DNA of 63,417 nt from Desertibacillus haloalkaliphilus (GCF_019039105.1 NZ_JAHPIV010000008.1:136281-199697), one strand, 5' to 3'; shown: positions 1-10,124, counted from the stretch's first letter. Program-made: numbers and translations. Notes: generated by a model not told the origin, from the letters alone.

Positions 1-36
1 TGGCAAGTAGAAGCGCTTTTTTGCTTCTCTTGTCAG

Positions 37-76
37 TCCGAAGTGACCTCGAGCCGATGGCGCCTGGAGCTAGACA
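37..76. repeat. Dispersed repeat, copy 1 (downstream of ileS terminator)
   Basis: This 40-bp segment is closely matched by a second copy at 10502-10541, which lies just beyond the ftsZ terminator. Both share the core CGAAGTGACCT, then GAG(g/c)CGATGG(c/t)G and CCTG(g)AGCTA. Both sit directly behind the U-run of a leftward terminator, in the same orientation. It resembles, from memory, a short GC-rich repeat scattered after genes in many Bacillaceae. Its function is unknown. Confidence 0.6.
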
Positions 77-106
77 AAAACCGCGCTGTCAACTGACAAC
101 GCGGTT
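75..106 (-). terminator. Intrinsic terminator of ileS
   Basis: On the minus strand, AACCGCG-TTGTCA pairs with TGACA-GCGCGGTT and is followed by TTTTT. It starts 7 bp after the ileS stop codon. Confidence 0.85.
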
Positions 107-112
107 ATCATC

Positions 113-2872
113 TTAATAATGAGCCGAAACAGTTGTTGCGCAATCAGAGCATAACGATGGATGTTCATCGTTTTCTCCAACTGTTGGTGAGACAACCCAA
201 CAACGTTCACAAGTCTCTCCATCTGCTTTTTTAACAACGATCGCTAATTCCTCAAATTGTTCAGCCTCAGCTGGTGCATCCGTTTGCTCTCCAGCAATGC
301 TCACTTTCGATACGATAAAGAGCTTATGAAGACTTGGCAAGGCTTCTAGCAGCTGCTTAACTTCTTGATTCGGATATAGTGTAATCGCTGCGGTTAATGA
401 CTTCCCGATCACCTTTTCATTACGAGCATTTTCCAGTGCTTTTAATACATCATCACGAACAGTCATGATGTGATCCCATTTTCCCTTTAATGTGTCTGCT
501 TGTTCGAAAGACTCAACTTTTGGCATGTCCGTTAATTGCACACTCTCTTCACTCACATTAGGAATGAACGACCATACCTCATCGGCGGTATGAGATAAAA
601 TTGGAGAGACAAGCTTAGTAAGTGTGACTAGAATCTCATACATAACCGTCTGAATCGCACGACGTTCCTCACTATCTGCATGATGAATATAAAGTGTATC
701 TTTTGCAATATCCATGTAAAAAGAGCTTAATTCAATCGTACAGAAGTTATGGATCGTGTGATAAACCGTTGAAAATTGATAGTTATCATAAGCCTTCGTT
801 ACACGCTCAATCACATCGTTTAACTTGATTAGCATATATTGATCCATCTCAGTAAGATTTTCCCTTTGGACCGTGTGAACCGTAGGGTCAAAATCGTTTA
901 AGTTCCCAAGCAAGAAACGGAATGTATTACGAATCTTACGATATACTTCTGAGACTTGCTTTAAGATCTTATCTGAGACGCGAACATCCGCTTGGTAGTC
1001 AACCGAAGCTACCCACAGACGTAAAATGTCAGCTCCTAATTGCTTCATAACATTGTTTGGTACAACCACATTACCTAATGACTTACTCATCTTACGTCCA
1101 TCACCATCTAATGCAAAACCGTGACTTAATACCCCTTTGTATGGAGATTGACCAGTAACAGCCACACTAGTTGATAACGATGAGTTAAACCAACCTCGAT
1201 ATTGATCTGATCCTTCTAAATAAAGGTCTGCAGGACGTTGTAGTTCCTCACGCTCCACTAGGACAGCTTGGTGTGAAGAACCAGAGTCAAACCAAACGTC
1301 CATAATATCCATTTCACGTGTAAACGTACCATTCGGGCTGTGAGGTGACGTATACCCTTCAGGAAGAAGATCTTTAGTCTCCCACTCAAACCAGATGTTA
1401 GATCCATGTTCTCTAAATAAGTCTGAGACATGATTGATCGTTTCATCGGTCACAATCTCTTCACCGTCCTCCCCATAAAAGATTGGGATCGGTACGCCCC
1501 ATGCACGTTGTCTTGAAATACACCAATCACCACGGTCTCTGACCATATTAAACAAGCGTGTTTCCCCCCATTCCGGGATCCACTCAACACCTTTGATCGC
1601 TTCTAATAAGTCCTCACGGAAGTCTTTAATGGAAGCGAACCATTGCGCTGTCGCTCTAAAGATGACTGGCTTCTTTGTTCTCCAATCATGTGGGTAGGAA
1701 TGTGTCATAAATGACAGTTTTAATAAAGCACCAACTTCTTGTAATTTTTCAGTAATCGGCTTATTCGCAGCATCATAGAATAAACCTTCAAAACCAGGCG
1801 CCTCAGCTGTCATTTTCCCTTTATCGTCAACTGGACACAATACGTCTAGGTTATATTTTTGTCCAACAATATAGTCATCTTCCCCGTGTCCGGGAGCCGT
1901 GTGAACACAGCCCGTACCAGCATCTAATGTTACATGTTCTCCAAGCATAACGAGAGATTCACGTTCATAAAATGGATGTTGTGCCTTGACATGCTCGAGT
2001 TTATGGCCTTTAAATGTGCTAACGACCTCATGGTTTTCCCATTCTAATTCCTTGACCAATGTTTCAAATAGACCTGAGGCAACAACAAACTTATCTTCGC
2101 CGACTTTCACCACGCTATACTCTAAATCAGGATGAACAGAGATCCCCAAGTTTGCTGGAATCGTCCATGGCGTCGTCGTCCAGATAACAATCTTTTCATC
2201 TCCTGTTAGCACGTCTTTACCATCTTTCACTGGAAAAGCAACATAAATGGAAGGAGATCGTTTGTCATGGTATTCAATTTCCGCTTCTGCTAAGGCAGAC
2301 TCAGACGATGGTGACCAATAGACCGGCTTTTTCCCTTTGTAAATATAGCCTTTCTTCGCCATATCACCAAATACTTTAATTTGCTGCGCTTCGTATTCTT
2401 TCGTAAGTGTCACATATGGATTGTCCCAATCCCCACGAACACCTAATCGTTTAAATTGCTCACGCTGACGATCAATTTGTTCAAGAGCATATTCCTCACA
2501 TAACTTCCGAAACTCAGCAACAGTCATTGATTTACGATCGACTTTGCCGTTTTTCGTTAATGCTGTTTCAATTGGAAGGCCGTGTGTATCCCAGCCCGGA
2601 ACATATGGCGCATGGAATCCTGCCATTGATTTATAGCGAACAATAAAATCTTTGAGGATTTTATTTAGGGCATGTCCCATATGGATATCACCATTTGCAT
2701 ACGGAGGTCCATCATGCAAAATAAACAACGGTCTCCCTTCTGTACGTCCTTGCACTTTCTCATATATCTTTTGACTTTCCCACTTCTCTTGCATTTCAGG
2801 TTCACGTTTCGGTAAATTCCCACGCATTGGAAATTCTGTTTTTGGCATCAATAAGGTTTCTTTGTAATCCAT
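113..2872 (-). CDS. ileS: Isoleucine--tRNA ligase
   Basis: Charges tRNA-Ile with isoleucine in the cytosol and has an editing domain that clears mischarged valine. The 919-residue length is normal for bacterial IleRS. The HIGH-type signature HMGH is at residues 64-67 and the KMSKS loop is at about residue 595. A C-terminal zinc site is formed by Cys888, Cys891, Cys908 and Cys911. A strong GGAGGAAG ribosome site precedes the ATG. The gene is the last of its unit: a T-box leader lies upstream and a terminator directly downstream. As in B. subtilis it follows divIVA. The eukaryote-like mupirocin-resistant type is unlikely because of the C-terminal zinc finger. Confidence 0.98.
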   Translation of the reverse strand: MDYKETLLMPKTEFPMRGNLPKREPEMQEKWESQKIYEKVQGRTEGRPLFILHDGPPYANGDIHMGHALNKILKDFIVRYKSMAGFHAPYVPGWDTHGLPIETALTKNGKVDRKSMTVAEFRKLCEEYALEQIDRQREQFKRLGVRGDWDNPYVTLTKEYEAQQIKVFGDMAKKGYIYKGKKPVYWSPSSESALAEAEIEYHDKRSPSIYVAFPVKDGKDVLTGDEKIVIWTTTPWTIPANLGISVHPDLEYSVVKVGEDKFVVASGLFETLVKELEWENHEVVSTFKGHKLEHVKAQHPFYERESLVMLGEHVTLDAGTGCVHTAPGHGEDDYIVGQKYNLDVLCPVDDKGKMTAEAPGFEGLFYDAANKPITEKLQEVGALLKLSFMTHSYPHDWRTKKPVIFRATAQWFASIKDFREDLLEAIKGVEWIPEWGETRLFNMVRDRGDWCISRQRAWGVPIPIFYGEDGEEIVTDETINHVSDLFREHGSNIWFEWETKDLLPEGYTSPHSPNGTFTREMDIMDVWFDSGSSHQAVLVEREELQRPADLYLEGSDQYRGWFNSSLSTSVAVTGQSPYKGVLSHGFALDGDGRKMSKSLGNVVVPNNVMKQLGADILRLWVASVDYQADVRVSDKILKQVSEVYRKIRNTFRFLLGNLNDFDPTVHTVQRENLTEMDQYMLIKLNDVIERVTKAYDNYQFSTVYHTIHNFCTIELSSFYMDIAKDTLYIHHADSEERRAIQTVMYEILVTLTKLVSPILSHTADEVWSFIPNVSEESVQLTDMPKVESFEQADTLKGKWDHIMTVRDDVLKALENARNEKVIGKSLTAAITLYPNQEVKQLLEALPSLHKLFIVSKVSIAGEQTDAPAEAEQFEELAIVVKKADGETCERCWVVSPTVGENDEHPSLCSDCATTVSAHY

Positions 2873-2921
2873 TACTCTTCCTCCTATTTATCTTTCTACG
2901 CGCCTCAAGGGTTTTTTATGT

Positions 2922-3190
2922 ACAAAAAAACCTCCTCTCCCATATTAGGGACGAGAAGGTTACCCGTGGTACCACCCTATTAGATGAATGTTACCATCCA
3001 TCCACTTGTTCATTCGTAACGTAAATGACGCGCCATAGCCTACTTATATTCTTACATATGTTCGATATGGAACTTCAGGGTGATTTTCCTTTTAGCTCTT
3101 TATCTTGGGCTTACACCGTCCCCAATTCGCTTTTCATAAAGACGTACTAAAAGTACTCTCCCTTTCAATGTTTTTAACATTATTCATCAT
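2922..3190 (-). promoter_or_regulatory. T-box leader of ileS (Ile-specific)
   Basis: The leader regulates ileS by sensing uncharged tRNA-Ile. The conserved T-box AGGGTGGTACCACGGGT lies at about 2962-2979. It is followed by a terminator hairpin ending in a seven-U run at 2924-2930. Stem I contains the run GAAAATCACC, giving an AUC (Ile) specifier at complement 3082-3084 in the usual GAA-NNN-ACC setting. The sequence GGTGUAAGCCC in stem I matches the conserved distal part of these leaders. The identity of the downstream gene fits the specifier exactly. Confidence 0.95.
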
Positions 3191-3207
3191 TATTAGAGTA
3201 TGAAAAA

Positions 3208-3237
3208 ATTATATGATAACGAATCAACGCCAGTCAA
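3208..3237 (-). promoter_or_regulatory. Sigma-A promoter of the ileS T-box transcript
   Basis: TTGACT at complement 3232-3237 and a perfect TATAAT at complement 3208-3213, separated by 18 bp. It lies just upstream of the T-box leader, 13 bp from the divIVA stop codon. Confidence 0.8.
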
Positions 3238-3250
3238 GCGTCTACAGAAA

Positions 3251-3739
3251 TTACTCTTTGATAAGCTCTTCTTCCATTGATTGACTTAGCTCATCCCAAT
3301 CATCGCTCTTTAGCATTTCGAGTTGCGCTTCAATCAGCATTTTAAAACGCATTTTATAAACAGATGATTGCTTCTTTAGTTCTTCAATATCCATTGAAAT
3401 CTTTCTTGATTTTGCAAGCGAATCATTAATAATCCGATCCGCATTTTTCTCGGCCTCTTTTACGATCAACTGAGCTTCCTTCTCAGCATTTCTTCTTACC
3501 TCTTCGGCGGATTCCTGAGCGACAAGAATTGATTTATTTAATGTCTCTTCAATATTTTTAAAGTGTTCTAGCTTCTCATCGAGTTCTGTTACCCGCTCAA
3601 ATAACTCTTTTTTTTCACGTAGGACTGCTTCGTAATCCTTTATCACTTGATCTAAAAATTCGTTAACCTCATCCTCATCATAGCCACGAAATCCACGATT
3701 AAATTCCTTATTATGAATATCTAGTGGGGTTAAAGGCAC
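3251..3739 (-). CDS. divIVA: Cell-division site protein DivIVA
   Basis: Curvature-sensing coiled-coil protein that marks cell poles and septa, and recruits Min proteins and, in sporulation, chromosome-anchoring proteins. The N-terminus MPLTPLDIHNKEF and the GFRGYDEDEVNEFLDQV lipid-binding region match B. subtilis DivIVA. The rest is a long charged coiled coil with NIEETLNKSILVAQ. I start at the GTG at complement 3739, because GGAGG sits 8 nt before it and the product then begins MPLTP as in the family. An in-frame GTG three codons upstream has no room for a ribosome site. It follows ylmH in the same direction and is separated from ileS by the T-box promoter. Confidence 0.95.
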   Translation of the reverse strand: MPLTPLDIHNKEFNRGFRGYDEDEVNEFLDQVIKDYEAVLREKKELFERVTELDEKLEHFKNIEETLNKSILVAQESAEEVRRNAEKEAQLIVKEAEKNADRIINDSLAKSRKISMDIEELKKQSSVYKMRFKMLIEAQLEMLKSDDWDELSQSMEEELIKE

Positions 3740-3831
3740 GTTCTCCACCTCCAGCTTTAAGTCAGAAATTTCAATTATCTTCTAGGGAATCTATTCGACA
3801 ACAACTCATAAAATCCTGCAAAAGCAACGAG

Positions 3832-4605
3832 TCATTTCCGTTTCCCAACAGAAACCCGCCATTTTCCTTTTTTCGTTTTGCCTTCAATAGACAAAAGTTT
3901 ACTGCGACCAAGACCACGGACAGATAGATAGTCCCCTTCATCCAATTGAAAAGAGGGTTGTTCAACCGTTCTCCAATTCACTTTCACAAGTTTTTTTTGA
4001 ATAAACGGAGTAACCTTCGTGCGCGACAGGTGATACATCTCTGCTAAAACAACATCTAATCGTAAAGAGGAAAGGGTCGTCACTTCCTCATCCCACTCCT
4101 CTTCTATACTCAATTGCTCATTAGCCTCAATCCGTTGTAGTCGAGCCTTAGCCTTTCCGATTGATTCAACATTCATTTCAACAAAGTCAGCAATCTCAGC
4201 TGCTACGACGACTTGGATGAGATTGTCCTTCATCAAAATATCACCAAATTTCTCTCGTTTTATACCTAGCCCCATAAGTGCCCCTAGAACATCACGATGT
4301 TCTAGTGTGACAAACTTCTTCGGATAGTCAACCTGAAACAAGCATAAAGCGAAAACGTCTTCGGTGGACTCCAAATAAGGAGGGGACAGATACGCTCTTT
4401 TCCGTTCGGAAAAACGAGTGCCTCCCCAAAAGGAGAGGCGAACATCCTCATCATGTCCAATCACACTTCTGACAATGTCTTGTTCACGCGGGTCTAGAAA
4501 ATCCGTTACTCTATCGATAAAACGTGAACTGACGTCATCTTTCCATTGTAACACTTGGTCAACAAATGCACGCTCTTCTTCACGGAAGTGCTGATAAATA
4601 CTCAT
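3832..4605 (-). CDS. ylmH: S4-domain RNA-binding protein YlmH
   Basis: A 257-residue protein of the YlmH family. It has an N-terminal region of unknown fold and a C-terminal S4 RNA-binding domain at about residues 180-250 (LRLDVVLAEMYHLSRTK, then GDYLSVRGLGR). S4 proteins bind structured RNA, and YlmH homologues have been linked to ribosome rescue or quality control. The gene sits in its standard place between ylmG and divIVA, 15 bp after ylmG. The link to division here is by gene order only. Confidence 0.9.
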   Translation of the reverse strand: MSIYQHFREEERAFVDQVLQWKDDVSSRFIDRVTDFLDPREQDIVRSVIGHDEDVRLSFWGGTRFSERKRAYLSPPYLESTEDVFALCLFQVDYPKKFVTLEHRDVLGALMGLGIKREKFGDILMKDNLIQVVVAAEIADFVEMNVESIGKAKARLQRIEANEQLSIEEEWDEEVTTLSSLRLDVVLAEMYHLSRTKVTPFIQKKLVKVNWRTVEQPSFQLDEGDYLSVRGLGRSKLLSIEGKTKKGKWRVSVGKRK

Positions 4606-4620
4606 TTGCTTGTTCCCCTT

Positions 4621-4875
4621 CTACATAAAGATCGCAACGACACCGTAACGTGCAAACGAAAGCGCTAAGATGGCTACGATTGGCGATATATCAATCATCC
4701 CGAGTGGCGGAATGAACTTTCGAAATGGAGCCAAATAAGGTTCTACGATTGAACCGAGAAATTGTCCGATACTTGATTCTCTAGCATTCGGAAACCAAGA
4801 CATCAAAATGTACGCAATAATCATGTACGAATACAATTGCAATAATAATAAAATTAATGAACCAATTCCTTGCAT
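4621..4875 (-). CDS. ylmG: YggT-family membrane protein YlmG
   Basis: An 84-residue protein with two predicted membrane helices: about residues 5-25, rich in Leu and Ile, and about 60-82. [21 protein letters not shown] loop lies between them, which is the hallmark of the YggT/YlmG family. Its role is poorly understood; the cluster position suggests envelope or division. It follows sepF by 22 bp. Confidence 0.9.
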   Translation of the reverse strand: MQGIGSLILLLLQLYSYMIIAYILMSWFPNARESSIGQFLGSIVEPYLAPFRKFIPPLGMIDISPIVAILALSFARYGVVAIFM

Positions 4876-4897
4876 TAAACGTCACCACCTTCAATTC

Positions 4898-5332
4898 CTA
4901 TGTATCATATCGATCTTGCAGCATTTCTGTTATGGTTCCTGATACATCTACATTATCAGGTGTACAAAGGAAGATATTTGTCCCAAGCTTTTGAATATCT
5001 CCTCCTATAGCATACACTGTTCCGCTTAAAAAATCGACAATTCGTTTCGCTTGATCATGCGAAATCCGTTGCAGGTTAATGATTACAGCCTTGCGGTTTT
5101 TTAACTGATCAGCAATTTCTTGTGTTTCTTCATAGGTTCGAGGTTCAATTAACATCACTTTAGCTGATTGCTGTACACTCTGTAAGCTGACAACGTTTTG
5201 TTTTCCTGGTGCTTTCTTTTCATCTCGACGTTCATTGATATTTACTGCCTCAGATGACTCTTCTTCATAATTTTCCACTTCTTCATAATCATCTAATTCA
5301 AAAAAGCGTTTAAACTTGGATTTAAGCCCCAT
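4898..5332 (-). CDS. sepF: Cell-division protein SepF
   Basis: Binds FtsZ filaments, bundles them and anchors the Z-ring to the membrane. A basic amphipathic N-terminus ([11 protein letters not shown]) is followed by an acidic linker. The compact C-terminal SepF domain runs from about residue 55 to the end ([20 protein letters not shown], then [17 protein letters not shown]). I start at the ATG at complement 5332, with AAGGGGAG 8 nt upstream. A GTG three codons earlier overlaps the ribosome site. It acts with FtsA and FtsZ encoded further right. Confidence 0.94.
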   Translation of the reverse strand: MGLKSKFKRFFELDDYEEVENYEEESSEAVNINERRDEKKAPGKQNVVSLQSVQQSAKVMLIEPRTYEETQEIADQLKNRKAVIINLQRISHDQAKRIVDFLSGTVYAIGGDIQKLGTNIFLCTPDNVDVSGTITEMLQDRYDT

Positions 5333-5346
5333 ACGTTCCACTCCCC

Positions 5347-6036
5347 TTATTCATTCATTTCATTGCCAACTAACGAAGAACCTAAACGGATAAAAGTCGC
5401 ACCTTCCTCAATCGCCACCGTATAATCATTAGACATCCCCATTGATAATTCATCACATGGTGCATGAGATAAGTGAAGAGCTTGTACCTTTTTTTGTAAA
5501 GCACACAAGCCCCTAAAAACAGGTCTCGTTTCTTCAATATCTTCCACAAAAGGTGCCATTGTCATTAAACCGACTACTTTAATAGCTGGAAATTGAGCTA
5601 GCGACTCAATAAATTCAATCACCTCATCAGGTTCAAGCCCAGCCTTTGACTCCTCACCTGAAACATTCACTTGCACAAAACAACGAACGATGTCATCCTC
5701 TTCCGCTCGTTTTTGAATTTCTTTCGCTAAACTGATGCGATCGAGGGAATGAAAATATGTGAATTTCCCAATCACTTTTTTAACCTTTTTCGATTGAAGG
5801 GAGCCAATAAAATGCCATGTTCCTCTAGAACCTAGTGCTTCCCATTTATCAAGGCCCCCTTCTACGCGGTTTTCACCAATATGTTCAATCCCAGCATCAA
5901 GGGCCTCACGTGTTGTCTCTTCACTTACATACTTCGTGACGGCTATGACCTTCACTTCCTTTGGATCACGGCCTACACGTTGACATGCTGCGTGAATTTG
6001 CTCGTTGATTGTTTGAAGATTTTCTTGAACTGTCAA
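5347..6036 (-). CDS. ylmE: PLP-homeostasis protein YlmE (YggS family)
   Basis: A pyridoxal-phosphate-binding, alanine-racemase-fold protein with no known catalytic reaction; the family controls free PLP and amino-acid pools. The PLP lysine lies in [10 protein letters not shown]. Later family blocks are [27 protein letters not shown] and [20 protein letters not shown] prefer the TTG at complement 6036: AAAGGAG stands 10 nt upstream and the product then begins MTVQENLQ as in relatives. An ATG at 6066 overlaps the ylmD stop as ATGA but has no ribosome site. Confidence 0.92.
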   Translation of the reverse strand: MTVQENLQTINEQIHAACQRVGRDPKEVKVIAVTKYVSEETTREALDAGIEHIGENRVEGGLDKWEALGSRGTWHFIGSLQSKKVKKVIGKFTYFHSLDRISLAKEIQKRAEEDDIVRCFVQVNVSGEESKAGLEPDEVIEFIESLAQFPAIKVVGLMTMAPFVEDIEETRPVFRGLCALQKKVQALHLSHAPCDELSMGMSNDYTVAIEEGATFIRLGSSLVGNEMNE

Positions 6037-6062
6037 CGTAGTCACTCTCCTTTCAAACGTCG

Positions 6063-6905
6063 TCATTCGTCATTTTTTAAAGCAATAAATCCAATCATTC
6101 TTCCTGTCTTCTTCCCACCTTCTCGACGGTGAGAGAAGAAAAGTTCTTTTTCCGTTGCAGTACAGTATGAAGAGATTTGTATTTGCTCCTCTTTTATGCC
6201 TGCTTTTAACAGCTGTCGCTTATTACATTCCTTTAAGTCTAACTGAAAAGTGCCATGGTTCGTTCGTTTATACGGACGTCTCTCATCACTTGCTAATTGC
6301 TCATCAATCTTAGTAATGATGCGTTCATCAACTTCATAGGCCTCTTTGCTGATGGCAGGACCAATCACAACATAAATATCCGACACTGGTATAAGTTCAT
6401 CCTCCACCCAACACTCGATCATCTTAGCAGTAATTGTTGCCACCGTTCCTTTCCAGCCGGCATGAGCAATTCCAATTAGCCCATGCTTTGGGGCAAAAAA
6501 GTAAACAGGTACACAATCGGCAAATACACTTGCTAACAAAACGTTTGGGCTGCGTGTATATAATCCATCAACGTTTGCGATCGACGTATCAAGCGAATAA
6601 ACGCCTGAACCTTTATCAGCCTCACTCACGTTTTGTATCACCGCCTGGTGCACTTGCTCACCAAGCACCCAATCATCCATCCCTATGTTCAATTCTTTTC
6701 CAAGTTCTTTTCGATTGTTCATCACATGTGTATCCCGATCACCAACATGTAGCCCAAAGTTTAACGTATCGTACGGAGCATGACTATGCCCACCATTTCT
6801 CGTTGAAAAACCGACAACAAGTCGATGATCCAACACTTCCCATTCTGGTATGGTTAAATATAGATTCGCTTTTTGAACAAACGGTTCCTTCACGATTTTC
6901 GACAC
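6063..6905 (-). CDS. ylmD: Peptidoglycan-editing/laccase-fold protein YlmD
   Basis: DUF152/YfiH family, described as a multicopper-oxidase-like fold with purine-nucleoside or peptidoglycan-editing activity. The conserved metal or active-site residues are visible in GEQVHQ, FADCVPVYF and GIAHAGWKGT, that is His, Cys and His. The 280-residue length is usual. The likely start is a GTG at complement 6905; AAGGA is almost touching it, so a GTG four codons later is also possible. It lies between ylmC and ylmE in the standard order. Confidence 0.88.
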   Translation of the reverse strand: MSKIVKEPFVQKANLYLTIPEWEVLDHRLVVGFSTRNGGHSHAPYDTLNFGLHVGDRDTHVMNNRKELGKELNIGMDDWVLGEQVHQAVIQNVSEADKGSGVYSLDTSIANVDGLYTRSPNVLLASVFADCVPVYFFAPKHGLIGIAHAGWKGTVATITAKMIECWVEDELIPVSDIYVVIGPAISKEAYEVDERIITKIDEQLASDERRPYKRTNHGTFQLDLKECNKRQLLKAGIKEEQIQISSYCTATEKELFFSHRREGGKKTGRMIGFIALKNDE

Positions 6906-7032
6906 TTCCTTATTTTTCTTTCGTTTTTGACAGAATGAGGAACATTTTTTTATCTATTCTAACATATTTTTCTTCATGCTAGAACGCACTTTATCAACGA
7001 TGGGTCCGAATGGCTACATTTTTTCAGATCTT

Positions 7033-7290
7033 TTATTCACTTGTCACTGTTCCACTTGGTGGTAATTGAACGAGAATGCAATCTGCACCGATCTTGATAA
7101 TGTTGCTCCACGGAATAATGACCTCATCTTGTTTACCAAAAAAACTCATCATCTTCCCAGTCCCATTAATAATAATCGCTTCAATTTGACCTGTATATAA
7201 ATTAATATCAAGATCACCTAAATTTCCTAATCGGCTGCCATCGTCAATATTGACAATATCTTTGGTTTGCATATCTGATATTTTCATCAT
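7033..7290 (-). CDS. ylmC: PRC-barrel sporulation protein YlmC/YmxH
   Basis: A small (about 86 residues) PRC-barrel protein. The core DIVNIDDGSRLGNLGDLDIN, then GKMMSFFGKQDEVIIPW, matches YlmC and YmxH of spore formers, which are expressed in sporulation. The exact function is unknown. Two adjacent ATGs at complement 7290 and 7287 follow AAAGGTGGTG, and either may be used. It sits downstream of sigG behind a terminator, so it probably has its own promoter. Confidence 0.85.
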   Translation of the reverse strand: MMKISDMQTKDIVNIDDGSRLGNLGDLDINLYTGQIEAIIINGTGKMMSFFGKQDEVIIPWSNIIKIGADCILVQLPPSGTVTSE

Positions 7291-7443
7291 CAAAACCACC
7301 ACCTTTCCCTACACTATATGAACGAATACAAGAAATTATTAAAATAAAGCCTATCTCATATGAGGTCGCTATTAAAGGTAAACAGAGAAATAACATTCAC
7401 TTCCACGACGCAATTCGCTGATAAGTGCACATCGTCAAACCAT

Positions 7444-7470
7444 AAAAAAACCTGTTGGAATCCAACAGGT
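7444..7470 (-). terminator. Intrinsic terminator of sigG
   Basis: Minus-strand ACCTGTTGG-ATT-CCAACAGGT followed by seven T. The stem begins at the last base of the sigG stop codon. Confidence 0.88.
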
Positions 7471-8255
7471 CAACTGTGCGCATGTTTATTCATTTGTTGA
7501 ATGGCCGCTTTTTCTAATCTTGATACTTGCGCTTGCGATATCCCGATTTCATCGGCGACTTCCATTTGTGTTTTTCCTTGGAAAAAGCGCATATCAAGAA
7601 TCATTTTTTCACGTTCATTTAAACGAACCATTGCTTCTTTAATCGCTATTTCTTCTACCCAATTAACATCTTTTTGCTTATCATCACTGATCTGATCCAT
7701 CACATAAATTGGGTCTCCACCATCATTATAAATCGGCTCAAATAAGGATACTGGATCTTGGATCGCATCCAGTGCAAAAACAACATCTTCCTTAGGAACA
7801 TCTAACACTTTTGAAATTTCTTGTACCGTTGGTTCTCGGTCTCTTGATTTTTCATTCATGAGGTTGTCCCTAACCTGCAAAGCCTTATAAGCGATATCAC
7901 GCAATGACCTTGATACACGAATCGGGTTATTATCACGTAAATAGCGACGAATTTCACCGATGATCATCGGAACTGCATAGGTAGAGAATTTTACATTTTG
8001 ACTTAAATCAAAGTTGTCAATCGATTTCATCAAACCTATACAACCGACCTGAAAAAGGTCATCAACATATTCACCTCGATTATTAAAGCGTTGTATCACG
8101 CTTAAGACTAACCGAAGATTTCCACTTACAAGCTCTTCTCTTGCAGACGTATCACCATTTTGAAGTTGTTCGAATAACTCCCTCATTTCCTTGTTCTTTA
8201 GTACTGGTAATTTTGATGTGTCAACTCCACAAATTTCAACTTTATTTCGTGTCAA
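7470..8255 (-). CDS. sigG: RNA polymerase sporulation sigma factor sigma-G
   Basis: Late forespore-specific sigma factor. The 261-residue protein starts MTRNKVEICGVDTSKLPVL, nearly identical to B. subtilis SigG. Region 2 carries NLRLVLSVIQRFNNRGEYVD and IGEIRRYLRDNN; region 4 has TQMEVADEIGISQAQVSRLE. The start is a TTG preceded by TTAGGAGGG. It lies 182 bp behind sigE, as in B. subtilis. A sigma-F-like promoter lies in the gap, and read-through from spoIIG is also possible. Confidence 0.98.
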   Translation of the reverse strand: MTRNKVEICGVDTSKLPVLKNKEMRELFEQLQNGDTSAREELVSGNLRLVLSVIQRFNNRGEYVDDLFQVGCIGLMKSIDNFDLSQNVKFSTYAVPMIIGEIRRYLRDNNPIRVSRSLRDIAYKALQVRDNLMNEKSRDREPTVQEISKVLDVPKEDVVFALDAIQDPVSLFEPIYNDGGDPIYVMDQISDDKQKDVNWVEEIAIKEAMVRLNEREKMILDMRFFQGKTQMEVADEIGISQAQVSRLEKAAIQQMNKHAHS

Positions 8256-8290
8256 TTCTTTCCCTCCTAACAGGAGATGATGTTCAAGTT

Positions 8291-8319
8291 AAGTATCTCC
8301 TCAGGAGGGAAAAATATGC
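8291..8319 (-). promoter_or_regulatory. Sigma-F/sigma-G-type promoter of sigG
   Basis: Complement 8315-8319 reads GCATA (-35, consensus GYWTA). Complement 8291-8299 reads GAGATACTT (-10, consensus GGNNANANT) after a 15-bp spacer, the spacing expected for sigma-F. The -10 element has A where the second G is expected. It lies about 35 bp upstream of the sigG start. Confidence 0.65.
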
Positions 8320-8437
8320 ACAACCTTGTTTTAGAAACGACTGTATATCTTCCATAAACAGGGTCATACAGCGGTTTCAAAAAGATTTATTTTTTTATTA
8401 CTAAAGGGTCATCATCAAATCACAATGGATGAGCTGC

Positions 8438-9151
8438 TTACACCATTTTATTAAATTCTTTCCGTAGACGCTTGATGATTCGCTTTTCCAATCGTGAAAT
8501 GTATGATTGTGATATCCCTAACATATCAGCGACATCTTTTTGTGTTTTTTCTTCATCACCAGCTAGTCCGAATCGAAGTTCCATAATCTGTTTTTCGCGA
8601 TCATTTAACGTATGAAGTGCTTTTACTAACAACTTGCGATCAACCTTATCTTCGATCCCTCTCGTAATGATATCCTCTTCAGTTCCGAGCACATCTGAAA
8701 GCAGTAGTTCATTGCCATCCCAGTCAATGTTAAGTGGTTCATCAAATGATACTTCTGAGCGAATTTTATTGTTTCGTCGTAAGTACATTAAAATTTCATT
8801 CTCGATACAACGTGAGGCATAAGTTGCGAGCTTAATTTTCTTTTCTGGATTAAACGTATTGACAGCTTTAATTAAACCAATTGTACCGATACTGATTAAA
8901 TCTTCTATGTTTATTCCTGTATTTTCAAATTTACGTGCGATATAAACAACCAATCGCAAGTTTCTTTCAATAAGCATCGAACGAACCGCTTGATCCCCAG
9001 AATTTAATTTACTTAACAGGTGCGCTTCTTCTTCTTTAGAAAGCGGAGGTGGTAAGGCCTCACTACCGCCAATATAATAAATTTCATCAGCTTTGACCCC
9101 AATTTTATATAGAAATCTGTACCAAAATAATGTAACCTTCAGCTTCAACAT
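8438..9151 (-). CDS. sigE: RNA polymerase sporulation sigma factor sigma-E (pro-form)
   Basis: First mother-cell-specific sigma factor, made as inactive pro-sigma-E. The N-terminus carries a basic hydrophobic pro-sequence (residues 1 to about 26). The processing site [17 protein letters not shown] is conserved, and cleavage by SpoIIGA is expected next to the two Tyr residues. Region 2 ([20 protein letters not shown]) and region 4 ([20 protein letters not shown]) are intact; 237 residues is typical. It is cotranscribed behind spoIIGA, 43 bp apart. Confidence 0.98.
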   Translation of the reverse strand: MLKLKVTLFWYRFLYKIGVKADEIYYIGGSEALPPPLSKEEEAHLLSKLNSGDQAVRSMLIERNLRLVVYIARKFENTGINIEDLISIGTIGLIKAVNTFNPEKKIKLATYASRCIENEILMYLRRNNKIRSEVSFDEPLNIDWDGNELLLSDVLGTEEDIITRGIEDKVDRKLLVKALHTLNDREKQIMELRFGLAGDEEKTQKDVADMLGISQSYISRLEKRIIKRLRKEFNKMV

Positions 9152-9194
9152 TTACAGTCCTCCCATTTTTTCTCTACTTTCAGCTTCTCTCCTA

Positions 9195-10124
9195 TTAGGC
9201 AAGCTTTTTTCCTTGATCTGAAATCATCATTTTTGGATGAAGAATGCACTGATACTCATCTTCACTTGATAAAGGTGTATGGTTTAATCCGAGTAACACT
9301 TTTTTTATTAAATGCTCTTCACCCTTTTCCTTCACTTTGACATAATCAGGCTTTAACGCCATTAAAAATTGGTTTTGTTGACCGACACCTCGATAGGGGA
9401 TAATCCGCATTCGGTGTTCTAATTCTTGACTTTCCTCGTCCATTGTCTGATTGCCAAGTTGATCGACCTGTGCAATATTTTCAATGAATGACGCTGGAAA
9501 GTAACCTGAAAGCTTAGTCATATCTAAAATCATGACAGGTGCTTTCGAGATTGGATCTTGCAATTGGTTCCCACTATCTATTAAGCCTCTCGTTTCTATG
9601 AAAATATCACCAATCGTAATCTCTACCTCTGTCAATTGGTCATATCGTACTTTTTTCACTTTAATCGCAGTGACTCTTCGCTTTGAAAAATACCACACAC
9701 ACGGAAAAGCAATAAGGACAAATAACCAACTAATTGGACTTCCAAAACCAGTACTGGTCGTTATGACAAGTCCATTTAAAATGGCTGCATCTGATTGTAA
9801 GAAGTAATGAATGGCAAACATCCCACCCCCAATTGCAAAAGTCACAAAATAAAACATAAAGAGGTTTTCTAAGAAGTAAGACAATCGCTTGAAACCAAAG
9901 GCCATCAGTACAATCGACATGGAGAAAAGAATCTTCATCCACGGTTGATAGAACAAAAAAGACAGTGGTGTAAATAAAAGAAAGACAATGCTCGATGCAA
10001 AAAGACTACTGATCAGTAATCTCCATTTACTTATTGACCGTTTTAATACAGTCGCTGTTAGATAAAGTAACAATAGGTCGATGCATACGTTCAGAAACCA
10101 TATAACATCCAAATAGACGGTCAT
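9195..10124 (-). CDS. spoIIGA: Sporulation sigma-E processing aspartic peptidase SpoIIGA
   Basis: Membrane-bound aspartic protease that cleaves pro-sigma-E when triggered by SpoIIR from the forespore. Five hydrophobic segments fill residues 1-145. The cytosolic protease half has the catalytic Asp in RGLIDSGNQL (Asp183) and the conserved IPYRGVGQQNQFL. The 309-residue length matches B. subtilis. It is the first gene of the spoIIG operon with sigE. Confidence 0.97.
   Translation of the reverse strand: MTVYLDVIWFLNVCIDLLLLYLTATVLKRSISKWRLLISSLFASSIVFLLFTPLSFLFYQPWMKILFSMSIVLMAFGFKRLSYFLENLFMFYFVTFAIGGGMFAIHYFLQSDAAILNGLVITTSTGFGSPISWLFVLIAFPCVWYFSKRRVTAIKVKKVRYDQLTEVEITIGDIFIETRGLIDSGNQLQDPISKAPVMILDMTKLSGYFPASFIENIAQVDQLGNQTMDEESQELEHRMRIIPYRGVGQQNQFLMALKPDYVKVKEKGEEHLIKKVLLGLNHTPLSSEDEYQCILHPKMMISDQGKKLA

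Noticed and set aside
6434-6982. 182-residue open frame on the plus strand
   Set aside because: It lies antisense to ylmD, has no ribosome site and no recognisable motif.
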